In this document: positions 24,401 through 35,680 of the stretch, piece after piece | How the letters are laid out: each line of letters starts with the position of its first letter | How positions within the stretch are numbered: position 1 is the first letter of the stretch | Origin: Didymodactylos carnosus | Lineage: Eukaryota > Rotifera > Eurotatoria > Philodinida > Philodinidae | Reading direction: 5' to 3' | Length of the DNA stretch: 64,000 nt | Assembly: GCA_905250885.1 (NCBI GenBank) | Contig: CAJNOQ010000077.1 | Span: 1-64,000 of the forward strand | Notes under the pieces: model-generated | Seen by the model: the letters and a program-made list of their open reading frames with translations, nothing else | Told to the model about the DNA's origin: nothing | Database searches by the model: none | Translations under genes and position numbers: made by a program

Positions 24401-27400
24401 TGTAGCCAGAAAATTTCTGATTAAAATGAGACATCTCCCAGCCCAAGACGACCTTTCTTTGCAAAGTTATAGAATTTACAGCAAAAGCCCTGAATTAATT
24501 TCTTTTTATTTTTGTAACTTTGAGCGAATGAACATTTAGGGCTTTTCTTGTAAATTCTAAAACTTTGAAAAGAAAGGTCGGAAGCAATAACAACCCAAAT
24601 CCTTTTGGACTTTTTACTAAGGTACTACACAGTATCTATCGGCAAAAGATCGTTGAAATCGACTATGGGCTTCTGAAGACGTTCCCTCGTAAGCCGTTTT
24701 ACATTATTATGATCCGCATCCGACAGAAAAAATATTCAGCCCGTCGAATTCGACAAAACAGGCTGTTTAAAATATTTTTAAAATGCTTTTAATATTTTTG
24801 CTAAATGCATAAAGAGGAGCAATTTTCTACTACCGTAACTCAACAACCGAAGGACTTGAAAAGCTTTGACACCGGTTTTGGGACTCGTAGTCATGCATTC
24901 AATTCTGAGATCATCAGCTTCCTAATCTTGGTAATTCTTACAGACAATGGCTCTTATTATTATTACCTCTAAGAAATCATTATTATCGAATAGAGAACTA
25001 AATTCATTATTTGAACTTGATGTAATGTTGTTGTTGTTGTTGTTGTTTGCTGTGGTTGTAGTGGTGGAAGTTATGGTAGTGGTGGTTGTGATAACTGGAA
25101 ATAGATCGTTCATTATACTATTGATCTTATTCTGTTGACTATAATTATTAGTATTGTTATTATTATTATTATTCATTGATTGTTTTGAGATTGATGTTTT
25201 TTGTAAAAAATTAAAATCATTTTGGTTGTGTGATGTACTTAATAACAATGCTAAACAATCATCGTTTGAAGTTGTTGTTGCTGTTCTTGTTGTTGTCACA
25301 GACGGCGTATAATGAAATAAACTTTCACTATTATTATTATTATTATTCATCGTTGTCGTTATTATTGTATTTTGATTACTATTCGATGTGCTAGATGAAG
25401 CTGTCAACGGTAATGTTTGTAAGAAACATAAATCTGGTGCTTCAAGATTCTGCAATAGTTCATACAATGGTTCATCTTTCTTGCTGATTGTTGCAGATGT
25501 CCCTGCAGGCGTATGTGGAGTTTTTATTAGAGAACGTAATATATTTGATGATGAATTTGTAGTCGATGACTGACCACGAGCTGATGTGGATAACTGAGTA
25601 TTTATATTATCATAATCATATCTGTCCGATTCCGTTGCTAAATGTTCAGACTAAACAGAAAAAAACAAAATAGACTTACAGTAGTTTTTTACACATCAAT
25701 TACAACTTGTACTACAAATTCTATTTACCTTATTCCTTGCCAATGTTGTTTTATCTGGATGTTGTTGTTGTTGTTGCTGCTCTTTATATTCTGTTTTTAT
25801 AACCACTTGCTTATCATCAGTAAGTAATTGTGGTAGAAGTTTCTGTTGTTTCCGTCCCGATGCTGCATCTTCATGTTCCAACGAACGTTTTAATGGTTGT
25901 TTTAAACTTGTACGTTGTTTTTGTGATATTGATTGATGAGAATCATGTTGAAATGAATCGGATAATAATGATTCTAACGATGGACTGGCTAATGTATCTG
26001 ATATAACTGAATCGGGTGCTTCATTTGTTGTTGTCGATACAATATCTTGGATGTCGCTTAAAGATGAATTATTATCATCCAATCTTGGCTAAACAACAGA
26101 AATAATATGAATTAAAAATTAGACAATTATATAACATAAATATACTTCTTTTTTTATTGTTGAATTAGACGTCGGCGATGCTACAACGGCTCGCTGATGA
26201 TGGTCATGTGTTTGAGGATTACGTCGTTGGTTTTTGTTCATGGAAACGGCATTTTCATCTAAATGGCACACTGATGTTTGACTTCTCAGGTTCGGACAAG
26301 ATAATGAGAAAATTGTTAAACCCTTACCATTTCCATGTCCATTTCCATTGCTATTTGCTTTATATCTTGATCCATAAACAAATGGTGCTTCGACAACCAC
26401 TTTTTGTGGTCGAACTTCATCATTGAGCAATGTCTAAAGAAAACATAAGCAAAATACATTAGTAAAAACTGAAATAAACTAATACTGGCGATGAAATAAT
26501 TCTTGATACATCACTTTAGGAAAACTTTATCAGTCAGTTAAATACCTTCATAATTCTATAGAGATGCCAATTTATCTTTCATCTGTACATGTTTTTATCT
26601 TTAAAACTTTGTTCGATAATGACGAAATAAATGATGATGGAAGAAATGAGAATGTTCAGCTATCGCCAAAATATTATCTTTCTAAAGTATCCTTGATATA
26701 TTTTGGACATTTAATCTATTTTGGCATGGAAAAAAACTTTTACTCTATCAAATTTTGGATGATGTCACTGTATTTCTCTAGTCCGTTTTGAATAAGAGAA
26801 AAGTTTCTCACATTTTTGATAACTGTAAAAATAATTTTTCTTTTGTTGAATACTATATCTTCTCGCACTCAAGAATAATGAGGAAAAACCTGAAATGCAC
26901 ACAGTTGAATTGCTCTCATGTTTTCTTCAGAAAATAAGTCGTTAATATCGATTAAATATAAGTAAAGGATAGAAATGAACAATATTTTATTAACGTTTAA
27001 TCAAAGAGAACAGAGGAAAGAATGTTACTTTTTCGCGTTTAAAGGTATGATTCAAAAGGATACAATCCTTCCTGTTGATTATGATAAACTACAGATTGAG
27101 AAGCAAAAGAAAGCGGCTCGATGCTCTGGGATGTTTGACGTTAAAAATACTTTTTAATCGTTAACTACTAAAATTGCTTGAGGCAAGCAAGAATACAGCA
27201 AATCGAGAGAAAGATGAAAAGTTTCCATAGTCCTTCTATATGATGTCATAACTTTCACAATATGATCACAGCTTTCACCAGCGTTGATGATTGAAGACTA
27301 TACAAATAGAAGGGCTTTTTTTTAAACTGAACATGATACTTGGCTTTGCAAAGGTAAAAACGGGAAACCGGTATCTAAACTTACGCGGAGAAAAACGTCA

Positions 27401-30400
27401 TTTCGATCTTTCCTTATTGGCTTTGAGCCAGTTATGTTATCATCATTGGCGTTTGGTTCCGTTTTAATTGTTTGTGATACTTTAGCACCAGATATCGATG
27501 ATGTTGTTGAAGCAGGCGACGATGATGATGACTCGTTATTTATATTTAATTGAGAAGAAGTATTAGTTAATGTTGATGGTGTTGTTGTGACAGTCGTCGA
27601 TTTTTTTGCCAGTATTTGTTTTAGTAATGCATCAGAATTATTTAATGAACTAAATATATTTCCACTATGATATCGTCGACGCTTGGTTCCTGCACTTAGC
27701 GTCTCCTGTGGCGATGTCTGAGTAGTGGTTGTTGGACTTTCAGCTTGAAGTAATTCATCGATTGTTATATTCTGTTTTCCTGAACATGATGATGGCGTTA
27801 TATTGTTACTGGGCGATTTATGATAATGAATTGTACTCGACTGTGGACTGGATGGTACAGAGTTAGTAGAATTTGGTGACGAAGGAATATTTCTTTCGCC
27901 TAATAATTGCCTTAAACGCATCGAGTGACGTTGTCCACTGGAACAGCTGATAGGCATTGTACTGTGGTTTGAGGTCGAAGTGGTTGTGGATGTATACACA
28001 TCCGTTGTATGCAAATACGAATCATTTGTTGGGATTGTTAATGGTGAACTCGTACTAGTTAACGTTGAAGGAGAAGGACAAGATAAAGATGAGTTTAACG
28101 AAGAAGTCACTGTTATGTTCGATGGCGAAGGTGATGCAAAAATAGATGTAGATGTGGCAGTAGTAGATAATGATGTCTTAAGCAGTAAGTCGAATGTCAC
28201 AGGTGAATGCACTGAAATCGAATAAACAATTTGTTTATTATATAGAAGAAGACAAGAAATGATACTCTCTTTCATTTTAACTAAACTATGAGCAGGTTAA
28301 GAAAAGTATCAAGATTTTTACCAGATGGTATGTTTGAACTGTCATTGGATGGACGAGTCATACGTTTTCCACCAAATTCAACGCTATTTGTTGAAGATAC
28401 ACCTACAAAATAGTTAAAATATTGAATCGTTAAACACAAGCTATTGTTATGTAGGAACAAAGTTCACTTACTATCGAGTGTTCTCGATCCAAGTACTCGT
28501 GCTAATGATGAAAATGAAGATTGTGATTGAGGTGTTGTTGGTGATGAAAGAGCATTTGGTGATTGTTTCTGTTCATTAATATTTAGTAATGGTGTTGGTG
28601 TGGTGGCCATTGATAATTCTTGACGCTGTTGCTGCAGTGAGTTTTGAACTTCAATTAAATTTCCTAATGTATGCTGTAAATATTGTTGATTCGACGACGA
28701 TGATAATAGATTTGTGACAGTATTTTGATGCACACCAAGCATCGTTAATGCTAAAGAAAACGATATCAATTACGATGCTATGCTAATCTGTAATTAAGAT
28801 TGATACCAACCAAACTGAGTGCCAATGGGCTGTTGTCGTTTTTGAATTTGAATTTGTTGCTGTTGTTGTTCTATTCGTTTTTGTTGTTGTGTTTGTTTGG
28901 CAAGTTCATGTGTTGAACTGATGATAGATTTCATTAAACGCGTACTTGCATTTCCATGTAAATCATTTGAATTTTCAATTAAACTAAAATTTTGGAAAAA
29001 TAAATTAAAATACTCATCTGATAAAAGAAACTAATTTCTACCGAATGATAGTGTGTGTCGAAAGTATAGAATCTGATGTTGATGTTGCTGTCTGATTTGA
29101 AAATAATTTACTTCTAGTATTTACAAACGCATAGGCACCATCGTGCAATCGAAAACGATACACTGGACTTTTTGCTTCTCCATTTTCAATAACTAAAATG
29201 AAAAGTAAAATGGTGTAACATATTTATTGATAACTGATTATTTGCTTATAGGTCTACTTACCATCTTGAAAATGTCGTATCACATGGGCTACATCATTCA
29301 CATGCACATAATCTTTGAAATTTTTCCCTTGAAAATCTTGATTTATTTTTTCACCTTTCATATGACTAATAACAGAAAGTTACAGTTATGTTCATTCATA
29401 ATTGTCTTTTATTTATTCTAAATACACTACCTGCAATCAAAACATTGTATATCAAAATTAAGATTAATACGTGACGAAAATTGATCTAAACCCAATACGG
29501 CTGGTTTATCAAATTTTTCTAACGGTCGCCTCGCTATACATGCCAAACATAATCGATCACTACCTGAAACGATGCACAAACATTTATCTTCCTTCAATGA
29601 ATTAAAATCAAATGTAATTTACCAGATGAATCATAATGTAAAGCAACAGAAACAAGCATATTGACATAAGTCGTTGAGCGATTATTAGACGATTGTTCAT
29701 TTGAATCTTTTGTACCTAAATTTAGAAAAGAATAAGAAGAGAATAACTAATTGAGAACATATTTTACCATCATTTGCTCTTATACGACAAAGAAATGTTC
29801 TACCACGTGATTGATTTTCGTTGTTATTTTCGTTTCCCTCATCTCCTTAAAAAATATATTTGCGAAATTATTATAATATCAAATTATCATTGATAATATT
29901 ATTATGATTACCTGCACATTTCTCTGATATTCTCCATGCTTTATCAAATTCACCAACATCGCCTGGATGTACACAGTGATAAAAACTGCGACCAACTAGT
30001 TCTTCCTAAATAAATAATCATAAAAAAAATGTTTTCAAAAATATTGTTGAAAGAACCCATTCATCACATACAAACATACCTGAGTAAATTTTAGATATTG
30101 TGATACATTATCACTTACAAAATCAATTTCAGAATTGTGATTAATTGTGAAGAAGAATCCATCAAGTGCCTAGAATGAGAATAATATATATACTATTTAG
30201 AATACTATTAGAATATATCTTATTTAGTTAAATTTTCACTAACATAAATCGAGTGAAAAATTATTTTAGTTTTTCTTTCCTTTTAGTTCAGAAGTTTGAG
30301 GTTAGTAAATAACTGACTGTCTCATTGATAATAATAAGAAAAAAAAGATCATTAGTTTCGTTTCTTTGATGTATGTACACGTGTATAAGTGTACTTACAA

Positions 30401-32073
30401 GTCATTTTATTTTGATTACAAAATGATAAATCCTATATCCTTTGCAAATAAGAAAATACTCTTCTATCTTAAAAAATATAAATATGATCTCGTGTGTTTT
30501 GTTTCTTTTTTTCTCTTCTCTTCTTTTCCTTTCCTTTCAATCATTCATTCATTCTTTTCATATTTTTACTTTACCGACGTAAGTTCAATGTCATCAGAAC
30601 ATGTTGAATTATTTTTTTTTTTGTACATTTAGCTTTCTGATTTTGATTTATTGCGTTTTCTCTTCATTTATTATTTTTTCTTCTTCTTCTGTTATTATTT
30701 GATAATATTGCTTTTTTTGATAATAATGATAATAAGGAAGATTAAAAATTTTTTATAATGCAATTAACACACGTCTTATTTTTTTTCTTTTTTTTCATAC
30801 TTTTTATTCTCCTATATTTACGTCTTCATTTGCATGTGTGTAGACGTATACGTGTACTCAAGCAGCAAAAAAGATTTTTCTTCTTTTTTATTTTATTTGT
30901 TATTTCAAAGTAATATAACAAACACCATCATTCATAATCAAAAGAAAATTTTGACATCTTTTTCTTTTCTTCGATTTTTTTATTAGAAAAGCATTACTCT
31001 CCCCTCCTTTTACACACAGACGCACATTCTGCGCACAAAAAAAAACACAGAACCGTGCATTGCACATATCACCTTTATAACGTCGTCGTTTGTCTTCTAA
31101 ACTTCCGCTGTTCATTTACTTTTCTGTTTTTTATATTCTTTCATCATTTGTCACTACACCTATCATTTTTTTTTTCTTCATTTTTCATCGTTTTTCTCAG
31201 GAAAAAATAAAATCATCACTAGGATCATAAAAAATAAAATGAAGATGTGCTTCATATTCTTTACCGAAATGGAAAAAGTGAACATAGTGTTAAAAGGTGA
31301 TGCAGAATGACAAAATAATTCTTTAAATAAAAAAAACTTTTAACGTTCTTCATAAGGATAAAAGTAAAATGATGCCAGGTTATCTATTCAAGTTATTTTG
31401 GTTAGAGAATTTTAAATTATCTTACGTATCTTTGAAAAAATGTTGTAAAAGACTTATTTATTACTAGCAACAACATCTACATATGATAATAAGTATTAGA
31501 CAATAATAATGATCTGTTCTAGATGTTATTTTTTGAAACTAAGTCTTTTTAACTGGAAGATAGTGTCTTGACTACTGATTATTTTATACAATGAGAGACA
31601 TAAAAAGTGTCAAAACAAGAAATATTTTTTTCTCAAACAACATAATAGACGCTCATCTTCTCAAACCTTTCACTTAATCAATTTGTAGATCCATGAAAAA
31701 TAAACATCTTTCATCTATTCTCAGAATTGTAATCATTTAAAGATGCGCAGGTTGACTAAAGTGTGATTTATACATAGTTAACAAAGAAATTCATTTTTTG
31801 AATCATACTTCAAATAATAATGGTCCGAGCACATCATGTGCCAGTAGTGCGGGACGTGAAGAAGAAACATCTGCTTGTTGAATAGCTTCGTTTCGATGAG
31901 TATCTAAAAATAAAATTTCATAGTCAATATGACATTGTAGAGAAAAATTCAATTTATATATTACTTAATTGAGTGTTTACTGTTGTTGTTGTTGTTGAGG
32001 ATGATGTGGGTAATAATGTTGAGATTACTGAATTTAAATTCGTTTTTCCATATGCAGTACGTACTTCTTCCAT
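9543..32073 (-). CDS. NCOA: p160/SRC-family nuclear receptor coactivator (NCOA1-3 / Taiman homologue)
   Basis: Exons on the minus strand, 5' to 3': 32073-31965, 31903-31809, 30169-30080, 30005-29912, 29845-29768, 29715-29623, 29563-29431, 29365-29262, 29192-29042, 28983-28811, 28750-28472, 28402-28322, 28211-27385, 26433-26146, 26088-25729, 25650-24967, 23261-23066, 23010-22927, 22842-22658, 22598-22044, 21883-21799, 20427-20153 (1673 residues), probably continuing into 10269-9543. The sequence QQADVSSS...LGPLLFEALDGFFF, the PAS-A block after it, the CIARR segment and SPVYRFRLHDG with TRSKLF are diagnostic of p160 coactivators, which bridge nuclear receptors to CBP/p300 in the nucleus. PAS-A is at about residues 69-150, PAS-B about 210-300. 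The rest is low-complexity Q/N/S/T with LxxLL receptor boxes LRQLL, LESLL, LPQLL, LYELL and LALLL. The upstream ATG follows an in-frame stop; no bHLH exon was found. The start is uncertain. Confidence 0.85.
10632..16737. other. Long intron or intergenic tract, simple-sequence rich
   Basis: About 6 kb of AT-rich sequence with poly-A/T, (AT)n near 11360-11378, GA-rich runs and the (CT)n microsatellite listed separately. No conserved exon, tRNA or transposon end was recognised on either strand. Reading frames in this stretch (for example 10981-11230 plus, 13407-13682 minus, 15730-16103 minus) are homopolymer-driven and have no family features. Confidence 0.4.
12428..12466. repeat. (CT)n microsatellite
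   Basis: About 39 bp of uninterrupted CT dinucleotides inside the long coactivator intron. Likely length-polymorphic. Shorter CT/GA runs occur at 14636-14651 and 15831-15845. Confidence 0.9.
16738..18030. mobile_element. hAT-like element, 1293 bp, carrying a nested foldback element
   Basis: The left end CAGAGATGGCCGAGTCTCAA and the reverse complement of the right end CAGGATTGAGCGAGTTCGAG share the CAG start and GCCGAGT/GCGAGT core of hAT termini. The flanks are near-identical 8-bp repeats, ATGACGTA (16730-16737) and ATGATGTA (18031-18038), one mismatch. The right end contains repeated GAGTCCGAGTCC words. Most of the interior is the inverted-repeat element listed next. There is no transposase coding, so it is non-autonomous. 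It lies in the long coactivator intron. Confidence 0.65.
16848..17852. mobile_element. Long inverted-repeat (foldback) element nested in the hAT-like element
   Basis: The left arm, from about 16850 (ACTAAACAGCTTGTCCAGCT...) to about 17000, pairs with the right arm about 17705-17845; a second arm segment (17130-17200 with 17660-17705) and an inner one containing a 10-C run (17304-17313) and a 10-G run (17649-17658) also pair, so the whole ~1 kb can fold on itself. A small secondary palindrome lies at 17195-17297. The left arm has about 130 bp with no partner (17000-17130). The minus-strand frames at 17251-17601 cross the hairpin and look non-coding. No transposase is visible. Confidence 0.7.
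18040..19379. other. Intron/intergenic sequence, no gene recognised
   Basis: AT-rich. Plus-strand frames at 18658-18924 and 19019-19330 are hydrophobic or isoleucine/phenylalanine-rich without motifs. Part of 19019-19330 may belong with the coding-like fragment that follows at 19380, but no splice model convinced me. Confidence 0.3.
19380..19609 (+). pseudogene. Isolated coding-like fragment, possible MULE/FLYWCH-type transposase C-terminus
   Basis: One plus-strand frame, ending in a stop, encodes a well-composed acidic/basic helical segment: IYDFIDLLRQESVFQRHQ, then EIDKKLKRLLDSHEK, then LVIKCGRTVKVRME. It runs opposite to the coactivator gene, inside its large intron. The pattern of a leading FI-x-x-LR-x-E helix followed by a KK-x-Y-x-x-I-x-K-x-L-x-x-LL helix resembles, from memory, the C-terminal part of MULE-type transposase proteins, but that is only an impression. 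No start codon or upstream exon is evident, so it is probably a relic. Confidence 0.4.
20747..21578. mobile_element. Terminal-inverted-repeat DNA element, ~830 bp
   Basis: The left end has ACACAGTGGGCATCCAGGCG followed by GACATTTT; the right end, reverse-complemented, has ACACAGTGGGCATTTTCCC then AACAGGCGGACAT, so the two ends share CACAGTGGGCAT and CAGGCGGACAT with a 13-bp insertion between them. TA dinucleotides sit just outside (20745-20746 and 21579-21580), compatible with a Tc1/mariner-type target site, though the exact ends are uncertain. No transposase was found inside. It lies in the coactivator intron between 20428 and 21798. Confidence 0.6.
23830..24949. mobile_element. Foldback element with ~260 bp inverted arms
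   Basis: The left arm (23830-24090, beginning CATTGTCTGTAAGAATTGCC) is nearly the reverse complement of the right arm (24690-24949). An inner inverted pair (about 24449-24500 and 24530-24585, around GACCTTTCTTT) makes the element close to a single giant hairpin. No transposase coding. It sits in a coactivator intron, with its right end about 17 bp from the 5' splice site of the exon ending at 24967. The target duplication is not clear. Confidence 0.7.
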
Positions 32074-35000
32074 TCAAGAAATAAAAAATAGAACCAGATT
32101 TGATCACTATAATATACAAAAAAAAAATCTATTATGCTTAGAAAAAAAAGTTTTACAGATTAATAAATTCAGACAATAACGACAAAGACAGAGGTTGCAT
32201 ATACCAAATTCACTTAATTCAAAAAAAACACATATATAGGTGTCAAGCAGAAATTTCACAACTTCTACATAACGTACAGAAATATAAACAAAAATTCTCA
32301 TTTAGCCAAGTTATACACTTTGTGCATAGATTTTACTATTCTAAAGTCCTTTGGGATAAAACAATAACTGAAACGGAAGCTAAACTCATCAAATTCGCAA
32401 ATGAATCTGAACGCCTAAAACTTCTCTAACGGAAATGTGATGGTAAAAACAAAATCTTATAGTTTCGTAGTTCTAACACGGTGGATGATTGACTAGTAAT
32501 AGCATTATTTCCTGATTGTAAACAAATAAGATACTATTTTCTGTTTTGTTTGCAATAAATAAAATGTCCTTACTGACGCCATTCGTTTTTCCTGCGGACA
32601 CTTAAAAACATATAAGTAAATATCGTTTTTCTTTTAAATTGTATTCTCAGACGGTTATTTTTAGAATACTTAACCAATACTTTTAAAAATTTAATAACAT
32701 TAAGATACACTTTGAGAAACAACATCTTATGAAAATACTTTGTCTGAAGCATTTTTCTTAGAAAATGACATGTTTGTGGATTGTTCATAATTTCAGCTCA
32801 CTTTAACTGTTCTACATATTCTTTCGATTTGATCAGTAGTGCATAGTTCATTACATGACTATCATTTTTTTTTCATTAAATGAAACTGGCTATCTGATTA
32901 TTTATTAGTTTACACACTTGTGTAAATACTTACTACTGGTCTTAATTATTTTATGAAAATTATTATTACCAGATCGGTCATTATTTTATTATTTAAAATT
33001 TCTACTATAACAATGTTTCGCATTTTAATGTCTTTGATTTTTTGAACATAATAATTATTATTATATTTCATTATTTAACCAAAAGATTCGACTGTAATTT
33101 CAACAATTTAATTATTGTTTTTCTTTGATAGAACAAAGTTTATTCAATAAAACTTATGCACATCGATGACAAGTCATCTTTGTTTTTTCCAATGTCTGGT
33201 GATAAAAATGATGCGTACGAAACGAAGGAATATGATGATAGACAAGAGAGAACTCAAAGATGACGAGACTGTGGAAACATTTAATACGTTCAAGGGTACA
33301 ACAAAACGAAGATGATCTCTAGTTGAACTAGTATACAATGATATGTCATTTTCTTAAGTCGTTTGTGAGAAATACACAGTATTGATTTAGAACCTAACTA
33401 CGTTAACACTCGATTTTGAAACAGAAACTGCAGAAGGAATATCTGGTGAAAAATGAAAAAAAATCTAACTACCTACAGTATGTCACACTAAACTAATTAT
33501 TTTCAGACAAGATAACTAGAGATGTGCAAGGCAACTGTTTGGTCAGCTCTAAGTGTATGTTGTGAAAAATGTTTTGAGTCCTAGTCTCATTCTATCCAGC
33601 AGGATAGTTAAAGTCGTTAAATGATCATCTGCACTGTTAGTTCACAAGAATTACAATACGCATATTCTTTACTTGGTTATATACAGCAGAAAAAAGGCGA
33701 CACAATAATAAAAGGTATAAACAACTCACCTCGGAGAAGTGATCAAATTGTGGTATGCTGGAAACTCATGCCAACGAATATAGATGGAGAACGAATTAGA
33801 ATAATATATTTTATTTTTTAACGAATGAATCGAAATGAGAATAATCTATTTACAAATAATGGCAACAGTGATATCATAATTTGTAGTTAACTCAAATGAT
33901 ATAATATAATGTAAAATAGAGATAATTATGTGTTTAAAAAGTAGAAAATAAGCATACAACAACAGAAAAAACAAATGTCTAACTAACTATATGCACATAC
34001 ACATGGTAACTAAAAAACACAACCAGTAATAACTCATTTATAATCTAAAACGAAATAGATAAATATCTTTTTGGTATAAAAGGAGTAAGTAAGATGTCAA
34101 AGATGTCCAGTCTGACGGATAGAAATTGCATTGAAAACTAGAGCATTAATTCTCACATATCGAGAGTAGAGCCGTTCAAAACGGAAAATAAGTTTTGTTA
34201 CAAATAACACGATACATGGCACAAGAAAAACTAGATCCTATCAAATATTTGCTACTTTCAAAATATTCTACCCAAAGACGATAGAAATTTTTCAGACAAT
34301 GTGACACCGTTCGGCCCAAGCTAGTAATAACTTTATGTTAAGTTTCTTGAAAATCTTCTTCAATCAGTTGATGACACACTAAACCAACCATCAAACATTT
34401 TCGGACACAAATATTATCGTAAAATTAGACTAATTGAATAACTTCTTTGTTTAACAAATACAAGACATAAATAGCAGCTTTTTCAATCTTAATTTTTTTT
34501 TTCAAGAAAACCGTGCATGCACACTGGCAAAAATTTATACTTTTAGCTAGATACAATTGCTGTAAGTATTATTCGTAGGGATGGTCAAAGAAAACTCAGC
34601 TGTGACCAACATACTTTAAACGCTCTTATCTCAAAAACTCAAGGTATAATTACGTCAAACCCTTGATTTCTTTAGCTAAAACCAAATTCTTTTATTTTCG
34701 CTACTTTTTTCTTTCTTCACATCATGAGATGTGCAAAAGGTAATCGGCTGATTGATGTTAATCAACCATGTTTAGTTATTAGCAGTTAAACCTTCATATT
34801 GTTTACGACGTTAACTCATTTTAGAAATATACGCAATCGGTTTCTTTATTGTAGAAACTGATTACGAACCACTTGAAACAGAACTACAACATCTGACCGA
34901 GACGGGTTTTTTAACGGTTTTTTACAGTATTATAAATAGACCAATCTAATAGATTTTTACCGTGGTTGGCCAAATTTTGAGCAAATAAACGTGAATCTGT

Positions 35001-35680
35001 CATATGATTGTTCTGTTTCATGGAAATTCATGTGGATCACTTTATTAGTTCATATCATCTTAAAAATATCATTGATTCTCTGTTTGGTTATCTTCTTTTA
35101 GCCGAAAATAACAACCGATAATAACAGCTAAAAGAAGGATTGATAACAAATTACCCAAAAATAAGAAAAAAGTGTAGAGAAACAATATGACTGATAGAAA
35201 ATACAAAAATTAAAGATTTAGAAAGTGTTTTTATTTAGAATTTAACGAAATTAAAAGATAAACAGATGTTTCTCATGTCCTCACTGATTACTAGTACTCT
35301 AAATCAATGAATTTTATTCCAAAGAAGTGTTTGGTTCAGAGTTTTAAGCGATAATCCAATCCATAGTTAAGCATGGTTCGTGTGGACATAAATACTGATC
35401 AGAACTTATATTTATACGTCTCATATTAAAATTGAACAATTTTTGACAGAAATAATTTGACAAGCTGAAACTTATAGTTAGACTTTCATCTATCTCTAAT
35501 GTAAGGATTTTTTTAAAGCTTACGCAGTTTAATATTCGTTTAGCTCACACACCGTACTCTCAACTTTATGCATGTAAACTGTCGTCTTATTATTATTCTC
35601 ACATTTGTTTAACTTGTAAATGAGCCAGTTCGATTTGTTGTAAAATAAAGAAGTTTAGATTAACTTTCTTTTTTTAGACT
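32074..35680. other. Region between the coactivator and PEX1 genes
   Basis: The two genes are divergently arranged here, so both promoters should lie in this stretch, and any bHLH-coding exon of the coactivator would be expected here; none was found on the minus strand. Short plus-strand stretches look coding-like: about 32335-32470 (includes TETEAKLIKFANESERLKLL) and about 33145-33262 (HIDDKSSLFFPMSGDKND...). They have no recognised family and no clear gene model, and may be relics. The rest is AT-rich without visible signals. Confidence 0.4.
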
